NCBI RefSeq assembly: GCF_014489115.1
Contig: NZ_JACTAH010000002.1
Location: 1,098,586-1,162,585, forward strand
Source: Thauera sedimentorum
Lineage (GTDB): Bacteria; Pseudomonadota; Gammaproteobacteria; Burkholderiales; Rhodocyclaceae
Direction of reading: 5' to 3'
Length of the DNA stretch: 64,000 bases
Below, one piece after another: positions 34,165-43,509 of this stretch. Each line of letters starts with the position of its first letter. Positions within the stretch are counted from its first letter, which is position 1. A program made the position numbers and the translations under genes. A model generated the notes under the pieces. That model was not told the origin of the DNA, made no database searches, and saw only the letters and a program-made list of their open reading frames with translations.

Positions 34165-35016
34165 TTATAGCCAATACACCACGATGAAGAGCATCAGCCA
34201 CACCACGTCCACGAAGTGCCAGTACCAGGCGGTGGCCTCGAAGGCGAAGTGGTGCTCGGCGGTGAAGTGTCCGGCCAGGGCGCGGCCCAGCATCACGGTG
34301 AGCATGATCGCGCCTATGGTCACGTGCAGCCCGTGGAAGCCTGTGAGCAGGTAGAAGGTGGAGCCGTAGATGCCGGAATCCAGCCGCAGGTTCAGGTCAC
34401 CGTAGGCGTGCAGGTACTCGTAGATCTGGAAGCCGAGGAAGATGGCGCCCAGCAGGATGGTGAGCAGCAGGCCGAGCTTGAACTGGCCGCGCTTGTCCTT
34501 GAGCAGGCCGTAGTGCGCCCAGGTGATGGTGGCGCCTGAGGTGAGCAGGATCAGCGTGTTCAGCGCCGGGATGCCCCAGGCGCCCATGGGCGTGAAGCTG
34601 TCGGCGGCGTTGGGCCCGGCGGTGGGCCAGGCCGAGGTGAAGCCTTGCCACAGCAGTGCTTCGTTGTCCCCGCTGCTCAGAGCCGGCACCGACAGCACGC
34701 GGGCGTAGAACAGCGCGCCGAAGAAGGCGGCGAAGAACATCACTTCGGAGAAGATGAACCAGCCCATCGACCAGCGGAACGAGGTGTCCACCCGCTTGCC
34801 GTAGCGGCCGGATTCGGACTCGTGCACCACCTGGCCGAACCAGCCGAAAAGCATATAGATCAGCACCGCCAGGCCGAGCGCGAGCACCCAGGGGCCGGCG
34901 CCGACGTCGTTGAGCCACATCACCGCACCGCCGCCGAACAGCAGCAGGGCGATGGAGCCGAAGATGGGGTACTTCGAGGGCTCGGGAACGAAGTACTTTT
35001 CCAGTGTCTCGGTCAT
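34165..35016 (-). CDS. ctaE: cytochrome c oxidase subunit III
   Basis: A 283-residue seven-TM subunit. Landmarks are SFRWSMGWFIFSEVMFFAAFFGALFYAR, GPNAADSFTPMGAWGIPALNTLILLTSGATITWAH, and GFHGLHVTIGAIML, then HHFAFEATAWYWHFVDVVWLMLFIVVYW, all standard for CoxC/CtaE. ATG at 35016 gives MTETLEKYFVPEPSKYP, the usual betaproteobacterial start. It follows the DUF2970 gene after a 215-bp gap on the minus strand. Confidence 0.95.
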   Translation of the reverse strand: MTETLEKYFVPEPSKYPIFGSIALLLFGGGAVMWLNDVGAGPWVLALGLAVLIYMLFGWFGQVVHESESGRYGKRVDTSFRWSMGWFIFSEVMFFAAFFGALFYARVLSVPALSSGDNEALLWQGFTSAWPTAGPNAADSFTPMGAWGIPALNTLILLTSGATITWAHYGLLKDKRGQFKLGLLLTILLGAIFLGFQIYEYLHAYGDLNLRLDSGIYGSTFYLLTGFHGLHVTIGAIMLTVMLGRALAGHFTAEHHFAFEATAWYWHFVDVVWLMLFIVVYWL

Positions 35017-35191
35017 TTGCGTGCCTCCTCTGTCGGCCGGCGCGGCCCTTGTCCGCACCGGTCCGGGCTTGCGCTGCGCTTCATCCGGGCTGCAGGCCCG
35101 GTGGAACAGGCTGGGGCGGACGAGCCGCTCCTAGCCCGCACCGCCCTGCCTGCCCTCCCTTGCCTCCCCCCTCTTGCTCTTTGTGTTCGCT

Positions 35192-35211
35192 ATCGCGGCC
35201 TTGGCCGCGAT
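35192..35211. repeat. single REP-like core
   Basis: One palindromic copy, ATCGCGGCCTTGGCCGCGAT, between ctaE and the DUF2970 gene. The rest of this 215-bp gap shows no further structure I can name. Confidence 0.8.
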
Positions 35212-35232
35212 GCGGCCGCCTTCCTCCAACCG

Positions 35233-35442
35233 CTACGGCACGATCCAGTTCACCACCGCCACCAGCGCCAGCACGAAGACCAATCCGCCCAGCAGGCCCG
35301 CGGCGATTACCGCCTTGGGGTTCAGCGATTCGGCGTCGCGGTGGTAGTCGTGCCGCCGGCGGATGCCGGCGAAGGACCACAGCACTGCCTTCATGGTGGC
35401 GAAGAAACCCGCCTGCCGGGGTGGCTCCGGCGTCTTGTTCAT
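35233..35442 (-). CDS. DUF2970 small membrane protein
   Basis: A 69-residue protein with a conserved cytosolic start (MKAVLWSFAGIRRRHDYHRDAESLNP) and one C-terminal TM helix (AVIAAGLLGGLVFVLALVAVVNWIVP). The family is found inside cytochrome oxidase operons of betaproteobacteria and its role is unknown. It overlaps the ctaG stop by 4 bp, so it is part of the operon. Confidence 0.85.
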   Translation of the reverse strand: MNKTPEPPRQAGFFATMKAVLWSFAGIRRRHDYHRDAESLNPKAVIAAGLLGGLVFVLALVAVVNWIVP

Positions 35443-36002
35443 GTACTGCCCGGCGGTCCGCCGCCGTCTCCCGAAATGCGGCGCCCGGCGATCTCGAAGA
35501 AGGTGTACGACAGGGTGATCACGGTCACGTCCGCCGGCAGCGCCGGGTCGATGACGAAGACCACCGGCATGACGCGCTGTTCGCCGGCCGCGAGCGTCTG
35601 CTGGGTGAAGCAGAAGCAGTCCATCTTGCGGAAGTACTGGCCGGCGAGCTGCGGGCCGTAGCTCGGCACCGCCTGGCCGGCCACCGGGTAGTCGCGCGTG
35701 TTGGTGACCTCGTAGTCCACATGCACCATCTCGCCCGGGTGCACGCGTATCGAATGCTGGCGTGGGCTGAACTGCCAGGGCAGGTCATGGACGTTGGAGT
35801 CGAACTGCACCGTGACCCAGCGGGAGCTGTCGACCTGGGTGTTCTCCGCGACCTGGTCGGGCTTGAGCAGGTTGTTGATGCCGGTGACCTCGCAGATCTT
35901 CTCGTAGAAGGGCACCAGCATGAAGCCGAAGCCGAACATCGCCACCGCCGAAATCACCAGGCGGACCAGCAGCCGGCGGTTCTCGGTGGCGGGCGCGCTC
36001 AT
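35439..36002 (-). CDS. ctaG: cytochrome c oxidase assembly protein CtaG/Cox11
   Basis: A 187-residue protein with one TM helix (LVRLVISAVAMFGFGFMLVPFYEKICEVTG) and a periplasmic Ig-like domain with the copper-binding CFCF motif in YFRKMDCFCFTQQ. Cox11 delivers copper to CuB in subunit I. The motif YEKICEVTGINN after the TM contains the conserved Cys. It starts in an ATGA overlap with the preceding 41-codon gene and overlaps DUF2970 at its end. Confidence 0.95.
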   Translation of the reverse strand: MSAPATENRRLLVRLVISAVAMFGFGFMLVPFYEKICEVTGINNLLKPDQVAENTQVDSSRWVTVQFDSNVHDLPWQFSPRQHSIRVHPGEMVHVDYEVTNTRDYPVAGQAVPSYGPQLAGQYFRKMDCFCFTQQTLAAGEQRVMPVVFVIDPALPADVTVITLSYTFFEIAGRRISGDGGGPPGST

Positions 36003-36124
36003 TGGTTCAGCACTCCGGTCTTGACGATCACCACGACGAAGAAGAACAGCGCCAGCGCGGCCAGCAGCAGGCCGGTGCGGCGGTTGGCCTGGCGTCTGTT
36101 GGTCGGGGTGGCCGGGTGGTTCAT
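35999..36124 (-). CDS. cytochrome oxidase small assembly protein (41 aa)
   Basis: A 41-residue protein read directly from the sequence: MNHPATPTNRRQANRRTGLL, then a hydrophobic stretch (LAALALFFFVVVIVK) and TGVLNQ. It has a basic N-terminus and one TM helix. It lies between ctaD and ctaG with a 4-bp ATGA overlap to ctaG, and is 15 bp downstream of the ctaD stop. Tiny proteins of this kind at this position are known in betaproteobacterial oxidase operons. Translational coupling and the intact frame support it as a real gene although it is easily missed. Confidence 0.85.
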   Translation of the reverse strand: MNHPATPTNRRQANRRTGLLLAALALFFFVVVIVKTGVLNQ

Positions 36125-36139
36125 GGTGATCACGGGTTC

Positions 36140-37726
36140 TCAGCGGAAGACCGGAGCGGTCTCGAAGGTGTGGTGCGGCGCGGGCGAGGGTACGGTCCAT
36201 TCCAGCCCGTCGGCGCCGTCCCAGGGCTTGGCGGTGGCGCGCTCGCCGATGCCGCGCGCGCAGCGCACCGCCACGGCGATGAAGATCAGCTGCGAGAGAC
36301 CGAAGCCGAAGGCGCCCACCGAAGCCAGGGCGTTGAAGTCGGCGAACTGCAGCGCGTAGTCGGGAATGCGGCGCGGCATGCCGGCCAGCCCGAGGAAGTG
36401 CATCGGGAAGAAGGTGATGTTGAAGAACACGATGGAGCACCAGAAGTGCAGCTTGCCCAGGCCCTCGCTGGGCATGATGCCGGTCCACTTCGGCAGCCAG
36501 TAGTAGGCCCCGGCAAACAGCGCGAACAGGCTGCCGGCCACCAGCACGTAGTGGAAGTGGGCCACCACGTAGTAGGTGTCCTGCACCTGGATGTCGATCG
36601 GCGCGATGGCGCAGATCAGCCCGGTGAAGCCGCCCATGGTGAACACGAAGATGAAGCCCACCGCCCACAGCATGGGGGTCTCGAAGGTCATCGAGCCGCG
36701 CCACATGGTGGCCACCCAGTTGAACACCTTCACTCCGGTGGGCACGGCGATCAGCATGGTGGCGTACATGAAGAACAGCTGCCCGGCCACCGGCATGCCG
36801 GTGGTGAACATGTGGTGCGCCCACACCACGAAGGACAGGATGGCGATCGAGGCGGTGGCGTACACCATGGAGGCGTAGCCGAACAGCGGCTTGCGCGCGA
36901 AGGCCGGGATGATCTGGCTGACGATGCCGAAGGCCGGGAGGATCATGATGTACACCTCCGGGTGGCCGAAGAACCAGAAGATGTGCTGGTACATCACCGG
37001 GTCGCCGCCGCCGGCGGCGTTGAAGAAGCTGGTGCCGAAGTGGCGGTCGGTGAGGATCATGGTCACCGCGCCGGCCAGCACCGGCATCACCGCGATCAGC
37101 AGGTAGGCGGTGATCAGCCAGGTCCAGCAAAACAGCGGCATCTTCATCATGGTCATGCCGGGCGCGCGCATGTTGAGGATGGTCACCACGATGTTGATCG
37201 CCCCCATGATGGAGCTGATGCCCATGATGTGGATGGCGAAGATTGCCATGTCCATGCCCATGCCCATCTGCACCGAGAGCGGCGCGTACAGCGTCCAGCC
37301 CGCGGCGGTGGCCCCGCCGGGCACGAAGAAGGAGCCGATCAGCAGGATGGCCGCCGGCGGCAGCAGCCAGAAGCTCCAGTTGTTCATGCGCGCGAAGGCC
37401 ATGTCGCTGGCGCCTATCATCAGCGGGATCTGCCAGTTCGCGAAGCCGACGAAGGCCGGCATGATGGCGCCGAACACCATCACCAGGCCGTGCATGGTGG
37501 TGAGCTGGTTGAACAGCTCCGGCTGTACCACCTGCAGGCCGGGCTGGAACAGCTCGGCCCGGATCGTCAGCGCCATCACGCCCCCGGAGAGGAACATGAT
37601 GAAGCTGAAGATCAGGTACATCGTGCCGATGTCCTTGTGATTGGTGGTGGTGATCCAGCGCATCAGCCCGCCGGGGGCGGGGTGATGATGGTGGTCGTGC
37701 AGCTGGTCCGGGGTGACGGCCGACAT
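36140..37726 (-). CDS. ctaD: cytochrome c oxidase subunit I (aa3-type)
   Basis: A 528-residue twelve-TM catalytic subunit. Features are [17 protein letters not shown] at the N-terminus, the low-spin heme ligand region [25 protein letters not shown], the CuB/K-channel stretch [18 protein letters not shown] with the cross-linked His-Tyr, AHHMFTTGM, and the heme a/a3 ligands in [17 protein letters not shown]. It carries heme a, heme a3 and CuB and reduces oxygen. ATG at 37726 ([16 protein letters not shown]) follows GCAGGAGGAGTC. It lies directly after ctaC. Confidence 0.97.
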   Translation of the reverse strand: MSAVTPDQLHDHHHHPAPGGLMRWITTTNHKDIGTMYLIFSFIMFLSGGVMALTIRAELFQPGLQVVQPELFNQLTTMHGLVMVFGAIMPAFVGFANWQIPLMIGASDMAFARMNNWSFWLLPPAAILLIGSFFVPGGATAAGWTLYAPLSVQMGMGMDMAIFAIHIMGISSIMGAINIVVTILNMRAPGMTMMKMPLFCWTWLITAYLLIAVMPVLAGAVTMILTDRHFGTSFFNAAGGGDPVMYQHIFWFFGHPEVYIMILPAFGIVSQIIPAFARKPLFGYASMVYATASIAILSFVVWAHHMFTTGMPVAGQLFFMYATMLIAVPTGVKVFNWVATMWRGSMTFETPMLWAVGFIFVFTMGGFTGLICAIAPIDIQVQDTYYVVAHFHYVLVAGSLFALFAGAYYWLPKWTGIMPSEGLGKLHFWCSIVFFNITFFPMHFLGLAGMPRRIPDYALQFADFNALASVGAFGFGLSQLIFIAVAVRCARGIGERATAKPWDGADGLEWTVPSPAPHHTFETAPVFR

Positions 37727-37772
37727 GCTGACTCCTCCTGCGTGAGATCGGGGCGGCGGCTGCGGGTAGTGC

Positions 37773-38912
37773 TCAGCCGCCGCGTGCTGCGGCGATGTCC
37801 GTCGGCTGCACGGCTTCGCCGCTGCTGTTGCTCCAGCTGTTGCGGGTGTAGGTGATCGCGGCGGCGATGTCGGCGTCGGAGAGCAGATTGCCGAAGGCCG
37901 CCATCGCGGTGCCGGGGCGGCCCTCCAGCACCACGGCGATCTGTGCCGCGGTGTCGCCCTTGACCACCGGCGAGCCGTCCAGTGCGGGGAAGGCCGGGGG
38001 CAGGCCCTGGCCGTTGGCCTGATGGCAGGCCGCGCAGTGGGTGGCGTACACCTTGGCGCCGCGCTCCACGAGCTCGGCGAGGGCAAACTCGCGGGTGTCG
38101 TCGGCGGCGCCCGCAGCGGACGCCGCCTGGCGTTCGCTCACCCAGGCGCTGTAGGCCTCGGCGGACACCACGTGTACTTCGATCGGCATGAAGCCGTGGT
38201 CGCGTCCGCACAGTTCGGCACAGTTGCCGCGGTAGACGCCTTCCTGGTCGGCACGGAACCAGGTGTCGCGGATGAAGCCGGGGATGGCGTCCTGCTTCAC
38301 GCCGAAGGCCGGCAGCCACCATGAATGGATGACGTCCGCGGCGGTGGTGAGGATGCGCACCTTCTTGCCCACCGGGACCACCATCGGGTTGTCGACTTCC
38401 AGCAGATAGGCCTCGCCCTTGGGCGCGGCGCCTTCGATCTGCTCGCGCGGGGTGGACATGTTGGACACGAAGCGGATGCCTTCGCCCTCACCCTGCAGAT
38501 AGTCGTAGCCCCACTTCCACTGATAGCCGGTGGCCTTGATGGTGATGTCCGGGTCGGAGGTGTCTTTCATCGCGATCACGGTCTTGGTGGCCGGCCAGGC
38601 CATACCGAGCAGGATCAGCACCGGCACCACGGTCCAGGCGATCTCCACCGAAGTGTTCTCGTGGAAGTTCGCCGCGACCGCACCGCGCGACTTGCGGTGG
38701 CGGAACACTGCCCAGAACATCACGCCGAACACGCCGACGAAGATCACCAGGCAGATGATCAGCATCAGCGTGTGCAGATCGTAGATCTGCCCGGCCACCT
38801 CGGTGACCGGTGGCTGGAGGTTGTAGCGGCTCTGGGCGAGCGCACCTCCGGCCAGTGCGTATGGAAGCGCGAGGAAAAGCGTTGAACCTGCAATGCGAGC
38901 GGCAAGACCCAT
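37773..38912 (-). CDS. ctaC: cytochrome c oxidase subunit II fused to a cytochrome c domain
   Basis: A 379-residue subunit with a signal peptide (about 1-26), two TM helices (about 48-70 and 92-110), and the cupredoxin domain. The CuA ligands are H196, C231, E233, C235, H239 and M242 ([14 protein letters not shown]). A C-terminal class I cytochrome c domain follows with the heme site C293-A-A-C296-H297 and a distal Met in GTAMAAF. The fusion is of the caa3 type seen in many betaproteobacteria. ATG at 38912 is chosen because it leads straight into the signal peptide; longer frames upstream are not conserved-looking. It is the first gene of the operon. Confidence 0.95.
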   Translation of the reverse strand: MGLAARIAGSTLFLALPYALAGGALAQSRYNLQPPVTEVAGQIYDLHTLMLIICLVIFVGVFGVMFWAVFRHRKSRGAVAANFHENTSVEIAWTVVPVLILLGMAWPATKTVIAMKDTSDPDITIKATGYQWKWGYDYLQGEGEGIRFVSNMSTPREQIEGAAPKGEAYLLEVDNPMVVPVGKKVRILTTAADVIHSWWLPAFGVKQDAIPGFIRDTWFRADQEGVYRGNCAELCGRDHGFMPIEVHVVSAEAYSAWVSERQAASAAGAADDTREFALAELVERGAKVYATHCAACHQANGQGLPPAFPALDGSPVVKGDTAAQIAVVLEGRPGTAMAAFGNLLSDADIAAAITYTRNSWSNSSGEAVQPTDIAAARGG

Positions 38913-39351
38913 GTCCCAACCCCCATCGAATGCAGTTTCGGCAAACGGCAGACGGACGGTGGCCCTCGTCGCGTACCGGGACGAGGCCGCTTCCAGGGTG
39001 AGGCTGTCGGGGCTGGAGCGGGTGCCACTGGCGTCCCGGGTGCTTGCCGGAACGATCCTCAAATGCGGGGGGCCGTCGAATTTTTGTTGGTGGCCATCCC
39101 GCCTGGTTGCGACGATCATGCCATAGTGGAATTGGCGGTCGCAATATGAAATCTTGAGAAAAGTCAAAGGAGTGCGGTGCACAATGTGATAAAGCGCATG
39201 ACTTGCAAGGGCTGGCGCCGCATGACTGGGGTTTTCCCTGATGGGGGCGCAGCAATCCGGGTGAGCGCTGCGCGGGTGTTGCGGACGCCGCCATGACGGA
39301 CATTCAGTTGATTTTGCGCAAAACCATCTCCCGGGGTCCGGGCTATGGTGC
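38913..39351. other. intergenic region with the cytochrome oxidase promoter
   Basis: 439 bp without a gene, between the ctaC start and the M48 peptidase gene. On the minus strand TTGACT (39162-39167) followed by AT-rich DNA is the best -35 candidate for ctaC, with an imperfect -10. The part nearer ctaC is GC-rich and shows no named element. No RNA gene or repeat is visible. Confidence 0.4.
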
Positions 39352-40527
39352 GTGCGAACTTTGCATCGGATGATGGGTATGCGTTCGTCTTGTCGTGGGC
39401 GGTCCCGCCTGGATGTCGTACATGCCCGGCTGGCGCGCCGGCTGACGGTGACCGCGCTCGCCGGCTTCGTCACCATCGTCCTTGCGGTGGCCGGCGGCGT
39501 GGGCGTGGTGATCTGGGCCCTGCAGGCCGGGTGGCATGCGGAGGATGCCAGCGGGCGCACGCTTTACTGGCTGGGCGCGGCGGTGATGACGCTCGGCGTA
39601 TGCCATCTCCTCGTCCTTGCGCTGGTCCCGGCGCCACAACCCCAGGGCATTCCCTTGCCGCGCGGCGTGGCCGGCGCGTTGCACTACCGCATCGACGAGG
39701 TCGCCAGGCGGCTGGGCGTGCCGCCGCTCGACGGCGTGTGGATCACCGACGAGATGAACGCCGCGGTGCTGCAGCGCCCGCGCTTCGGCTGCTTCGGCCG
39801 CATCGAATATCACCTGATGATCGGCCTGCCGCTGGCGCACTGCCTGTCGCGGCGACAGTTTCTTGCCGTGCTCGCGCACGAGTTCGGCCATCTGGTGGTG
39901 CAGCGGCGGGCGCTGGGCGCCTTCGGCGCGCATCTGCGCGCGTGGTGGCTGCGCCTGGCCGACCAGATCGCCGACTATCATCCGCTGCTCGAGTCCTGGC
40001 TGGATCGACGCTTCTATCGCTATACGCTGGGCATGTTGCGCATGACGCGGCTGGAGGAGTTCGCCGCCGACGCAATCGCTGCCCGGGTGGTCGGTCGGCG
40101 CCTGCTCGGCGAGGCCCTGATCGAGGTGTCCGCCAAGGACCGCTTCCTGCGCGAGGACTACTGGCCCAAGGTGATGGCGCAGTGCAGTTCGGCGCCAGAG
40201 CCCCGCTTCAGGCCGTTCCGCGAAATGGGGCTGGGTGTCAGCGCCGGCTTCAATGCGCACAGCGTACTGAACGCCGGTTTTCGCGGGGGCGAGGAGGAAG
40301 CCGCCTCCCTGCATCCCACTCCGGCGGAACGCCTGCGCGCACTGCGCGTGCCGGCGTGCGAGGCGGTGCCGCCCGAGCGCTCGGCGGCCATCCACTATCT
40401 GTCCGCCCTGCTGCCGCGGCTGGCATGGGCCTTCGACCGCCATTGGTGGAGCGTCACCGGGCGCAACTGGCGGCGAAGCTACCGCCGGGCCCGCCGCGAA
40501 GGCCGGAGCCCGACCGATCGCGCCTGA
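39352..40527 (+). CDS. M48-family membrane metallopeptidase
   Basis: A 391-residue protein with two N-terminal TM helices (about 33-58 and 72-93) and a zinc protease domain. The zincin motif is H176-E-F-G-H180 in VLAHEFGHLVV, and the third ligand Glu is in RLEEFAADAIA. The C-terminal half (HPTPAERLRALRVPA) is typical of HtpX/M48-like peptidases with a multi-pass anchor. Start choice is uncertain: GTG 39352, ATG 39370 or ATG 39373. The substrate is unknown and it may work in membrane protein quality control. It stands alone. Confidence 0.82.
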   Translation: MRTLHRMMGMRSSCRGRSRLDVVHARLARRLTVTALAGFVTIVLAVAGGVGVVIWALQAGWHAEDASGRTLYWLGAAVMTLGVCHLLVLALVPAPQPQGIPLPRGVAGALHYRIDEVARRLGVPPLDGVWITDEMNAAVLQRPRFGCFGRIEYHLMIGLPLAHCLSRRQFLAVLAHEFGHLVVQRRALGAFGAHLRAWWLRLADQIADYHPLLESWLDRRFYRYTLGMLRMTRLEEFAADAIAARVVGRRLLGEALIEVSAKDRFLREDYWPKVMAQCSSAPEPRFRPFREMGLGVSAGFNAHSVLNAGFRGGEEEAASLHPTPAERLRALRVPACEAVPPERSAAIHYLSALLPRLAWAFDRHWWSVTGRNWRRSYRRARREGRSPTDRA

Positions 40528-40533
40528 TCGACC

Positions 40534-40604
40534 GTAGGCGCGGCCTTGGCCGCGATCCCGCCGACCACGAAACGACGCCGCATCGCGGCCAAGGCCGCTC
40601 CTAC
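40534..40604. repeat. REP-like palindromic element
   Basis: GTAGGCGCGGCCTTGGCCGC and ATCGCGGCCAAGGCCGCTCC between the M48 gene and the convergent btuF. Confidence 0.87.
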
Positions 40605-40620
40605 AGGCCCTCCAGTAGCG

Positions 40621-41523
40621 CTAGCGCGCAGCGGCTCCGCGCTTGGCGCGCGCGTCCTCCAGGAACTCGCACAGTTGCTCGGCACCGTCGAGCAGGCGCG
40701 GGGTGTGGCGCTGGATCAGCTGCGGCGGGATGAAGTACAGGTTGCCGGCCGCGCTTGCGGAGAGCTTCGGCCAGTTGCGCCACTGGTCCAGCCAGTCCGG
40801 GCGTTCCTCGCCCATGCCGCTCGCCACCACGGCCTCCGGATTGGCCGCCAGCACCGCCTCCACGCCGATGCGCGGGGCGAGCTGGCCGAGGCCGGCGAAC
40901 ACGTTCTCGCCGCCGCATAGGCGGATGGCGTCGGAGATGAGGTGTTCGCCGTTGATGGTCATCAGCGGCTTGTCCCAGATCTGGTAGAACATGCGCACCG
41001 GCGGGCGCTCCCGGTAGTGGGCGGCGAGCGCGGCGCGGCGGCTGCGGAAGCGATCGGCGGCATCCCGGGCGGCGGGCTCGGTGCCGGCCAGCCGGCCCAT
41101 GTCCTCCAAGCTGTCGGCCACGTCATCGAGGCGGCGCGGTTCGTTGAGGAAGACCGGGATGCCGAGGGCGAGCAGCTTGTCGAGGTTGGCGTTGCGGTTG
41201 CCGCTGGACCAGGCGACCACCAGATCCGGTTGCAGCGCGACCACCGCTTCGAGGTCGAGCTGCGTGTAGCCGCCGACCTGCGGCAGCGCACGCGCGGCTG
41301 GCGGATAATCGCTGTAGGCCACCACGCCCACCACTTTCTCCCCGGCGCCGGCGGCGAACAGCAGTTCGGTCACGTGCGGGGCGAGGCTGACGATGCGTTC
41401 GGCCGGGCCGGGAAGCACCAGCTCGCGGCCGGTGTCGTCGGTGATGCGCAGCTCGGCGCTGGCGGGCAGGGCGGCGGCAAGCAGGGCCGCGAGGGCGGCG
41501 AGACGGAGCGGGGCGGTGTTCAT
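40621..41523 (-). CDS. btuF: vitamin B12 ABC transporter substrate-binding protein
   Basis: A 300-residue periplasmic binding protein with a signal peptide (MNTAPLRLAALAALLAAALPASA) and the TroA/BtuF-type fold: ERIVSLAPHVTELLFAAGAGEKVVGV, DLVVAWSSGNRN, and GGENVFAGL. It binds cobalamin or cobinamide for uptake. ATG at 41523 is chosen for its signal peptide. It overlaps the preceding decarboxylase gene by 4 bp, so it belongs to the cobalamin operon, but the permease and ATPase genes are not in the window. Confidence 0.9.
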   Translation of the reverse strand: MNTAPLRLAALAALLAAALPASAELRITDDTGRELVLPGPAERIVSLAPHVTELLFAAGAGEKVVGVVAYSDYPPAARALPQVGGYTQLDLEAVVALQPDLVVAWSSGNRNANLDKLLALGIPVFLNEPRRLDDVADSLEDMGRLAGTEPAARDAADRFRSRRAALAAHYRERPPVRMFYQIWDKPLMTINGEHLISDAIRLCGGENVFAGLGQLAPRIGVEAVLAANPEAVVASGMGEERPDWLDQWRNWPKLSASAAGNLYFIPPQLIQRHTPRLLDGAEQLCEFLEDARAKRGAAAR

Positions 41524-42506
41524 GAGCAGGTGTCCTTGAGATCGTGCAGGGCCTCGGCAAGACGGCGCCATTGCGCCTCGTCGGCCGGCAGGCCGAAGCG
41601 CAGCGAGGCCGGCGTGTCGAAACGGCGTACCAGGATGGCGCGCCGGGCGAGCGCCTCGTGCAACGCGGCCGCCTGCGGATGCGGCAGCCACTGGAAGAGG
41701 GCGGTGCCCTGCGGGGTGCCGGGCAGGTGCTGGCGCAGCAGCGTGGCCAGCCGTTCGCCGGCTTCGGCCAACGCCTGCCGGGCGGCCTGCTGCCAGGCGG
41801 TATCGGCAAGCGCCGCCCGGGCGGCATGTCGTGCGGGGCCGCTGATCGCCCACGGGCCGAGCTGCTCGGCCAGGCGCTCGCGCAGCGCGGCTTCCGCCAG
41901 CACGAAGCCCACCCGCGCACCGGCCAGGCCGAAGAACTTGCCGAGCGAGCGCAGCACCACCAGGTGCGGACGTCCGGCATGGGGGGCGAGCGATCCGGCC
42001 GGGTCGGCGTCGATGAAGGCTTCGTCCACCACCAGCCAGCCGCCGCGTGCGGCGAGGCGGGCGTGCCAGTCGAGCAGGCGGGCGAGGCCGAAGCGTTCGC
42101 CGGTGGGGTTGTTGGGGTTGGCCAGCACCAGCACGTCGGTGTCGTCGATCGCCGCATCCACGGCGTCCGCGGCGCAGCGTCGCAGGCGCCGGGTACGCCA
42201 GGCCTGCGGGTGTTCCGCGTAAGTGGTTTCGAGCAGGGTGACGCGCTCGCCGGGGATGAGCGCGGGCAGGGCCTGGATGGCGGCCTGCGAGCCGGCGACC
42301 GGCAGCAGTTCGCGGGTGCCGTAGTAGGCGGCGGCCGCGTCGATCAGGCCGTCGTCGTCCTCCGGCAGGCGCTGCCAGGCTTCCGGCGGCAGCGGCGGCA
42401 CCGGATAGGCGAGGGGGTTGATGCCGGTGGACAGGTCCATCCAGTCGGCCAGCGCGATGCCGTATTGGCGCGCGGCGGCGCGCAGTCGGCCGCCGTGCTC
42501 AAGCAT
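41520..42506 (-). CDS. threonine-phosphate decarboxylase (CobC/CobD type)
   Basis: A 328-residue PLP enzyme of the aminotransferase fold. It shows MLEHGGRL at the start, DLSTGINPLAYPVP, LPVAGSQAAIQALP, LANPNNPTGERF, VDEAFIDADPAGS and the Schiff-base lysine in RSLGKFFGLAGARVGF. It makes (R)-1-amino-2-propanol phosphate for the cobalamin lower loop. Nomenclature differs between organisms (cobC in Pseudomonas, cobD in Salmonella), so no symbol is assigned. It overlaps cbiB by 8 bp and btuF by 4 bp. Confidence 0.9.
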   Translation of the reverse strand: MLEHGGRLRAAARQYGIALADWMDLSTGINPLAYPVPPLPPEAWQRLPEDDDGLIDAAAAYYGTRELLPVAGSQAAIQALPALIPGERVTLLETTYAEHPQAWRTRRLRRCAADAVDAAIDDTDVLVLANPNNPTGERFGLARLLDWHARLAARGGWLVVDEAFIDADPAGSLAPHAGRPHLVVLRSLGKFFGLAGARVGFVLAEAALRERLAEQLGPWAISGPARHAARAALADTAWQQAARQALAEAGERLATLLRQHLPGTPQGTALFQWLPHPQAAALHEALARRAILVRRFDTPASLRFGLPADEAQWRRLAEALHDLKDTCS

Positions 42507-43470
42507 GGGCGGCTCCCAAGGCGAGCAGGCTCAGCACGAGGGCGACGCCGCCGACCGCGCCCAGCCAGGCCAGCATGCCGTGGCGCACCAGGCGGATGGC
42601 GCGGCGCAGGCTGGCGGCGTCGGCCGCGGGGCCCTTGCCCAGCGGCGGGCGTTCCTCGACGCGGCCGTGATAGATCGCGCTGCCGCCCAGTTGCACCGCC
42701 AGCGCGCCGGCGCCGGCGGCCATCACCGGGCCGGCGTTGGGGCTGTCCCACTGCGCGGCCTGGCTGCGCCAGCAGGCCAGCGCGGTGGCGGTGTTGCCGA
42801 GCAGGGCGTAGGTGAGCGCGGTGAGGCGTGCCGGTAGCCAGTTGAGCGCGTCGTCCAGGCGTGCGGCGGCGCGGCCGAAATTCAGGTAGCGCGGCGTGCG
42901 GTAGCCCCACATGGCGTCCAGGGTGTTGGCGAGGCGGAACAGCAGCGCGCCCGGCCCGCCCAGCAGGATGAACCAGAACAGCGCGCCGAACACCGCGTCG
43001 TTGCCGTTCTCCAGCACCGACTCGGTGCCGGCGCGCGCCACGCCTTCGGCGTCCAGCGCGCTGGTGTCGCGGCTGACGATCCAGCCCACCCGCTCGCGCG
43101 CGGCGGCCAGGTCGCCGGCGGCCAGCGGCGCGGCCACCGCCTCGCCGTGCTCGACCAGGCTGCGCCCGCCGAGCGCGAACCACAGCAATGCGATGTCGAC
43201 GAACCAGTGCGCGGCCGGGTGCAGGTCGCGCAGCCACAGCGCCAGCCCCGCCCACGGCAGCACCGCCAGCATCCAGGCGAGCAGGCCACGCGCCTGCTGC
43301 GGCAGGGCGCCGGCGCCTTCGCGCCGCAGGCCGCGCTCGATGGCCTTGGCCAGCCGGCCGAAGCCGACCAGCGGATGCCAGCGGCGCGGCTCGCCCAGCA
43401 GGCGGTCGGCCAGCAGGCCGGCGGCGAGCTTGAGGAAAAGGGTGACGGCAAGGAGCGCGGCGGCGTCCAT
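42499..43470 (-). CDS. cbiB: adenosylcobinamide-phosphate synthase CbiB
   Basis: A 323-residue inner membrane protein (CobD in Pseudomonas nomenclature). Motifs are [63 protein letters not shown], and [32 protein letters not shown]. It attaches the aminopropanol phosphate made by the neighbouring decarboxylase to cobyric acid. ATG at 43470 is adjacent to the divergent cobQ start (39 bp), so the two promoters must overlap. It is first in the minus-strand cobalamin unit. Confidence 0.93.
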   Translation of the reverse strand: MDAAALLAVTLFLKLAAGLLADRLLGEPRRWHPLVGFGRLAKAIERGLRREGAGALPQQARGLLAWMLAVLPWAGLALWLRDLHPAAHWFVDIALLWFALGGRSLVEHGEAVAAPLAAGDLAAARERVGWIVSRDTSALDAEGVARAGTESVLENGNDAVFGALFWFILLGGPGALLFRLANTLDAMWGYRTPRYLNFGRAAARLDDALNWLPARLTALTYALLGNTATALACWRSQAAQWDSPNAGPVMAAGAGALAVQLGGSAIYHGRVEERPPLGKGPAADAASLRRAIRLVRHGMLAWLGAVGGVALVLSLLALGAAHA

Positions 43471-43509
43471 GGGATAATCGGCGCTTTTTCGGACCCCGGA
43501 TTCTACGCG

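Noticed and set aside
33755..34201. Open frames on both strands encoding repeated Gly/Ala-rich peptides
   Set aside because: They are translations of the 114-bp repeat array with no start signals or protein-like composition; not genes.
36002..37855. 617-codon plus-strand open frame opposite ctaD
   Set aside because: Histidine/glycine-rich shadow of the conserved subunit I coding sequence; no protein features.
43471..43509. Cobalamin riboswitch between cbiB and cobQ
   Set aside because: The gap is only 39 bp and contains no B12-box-like motif.
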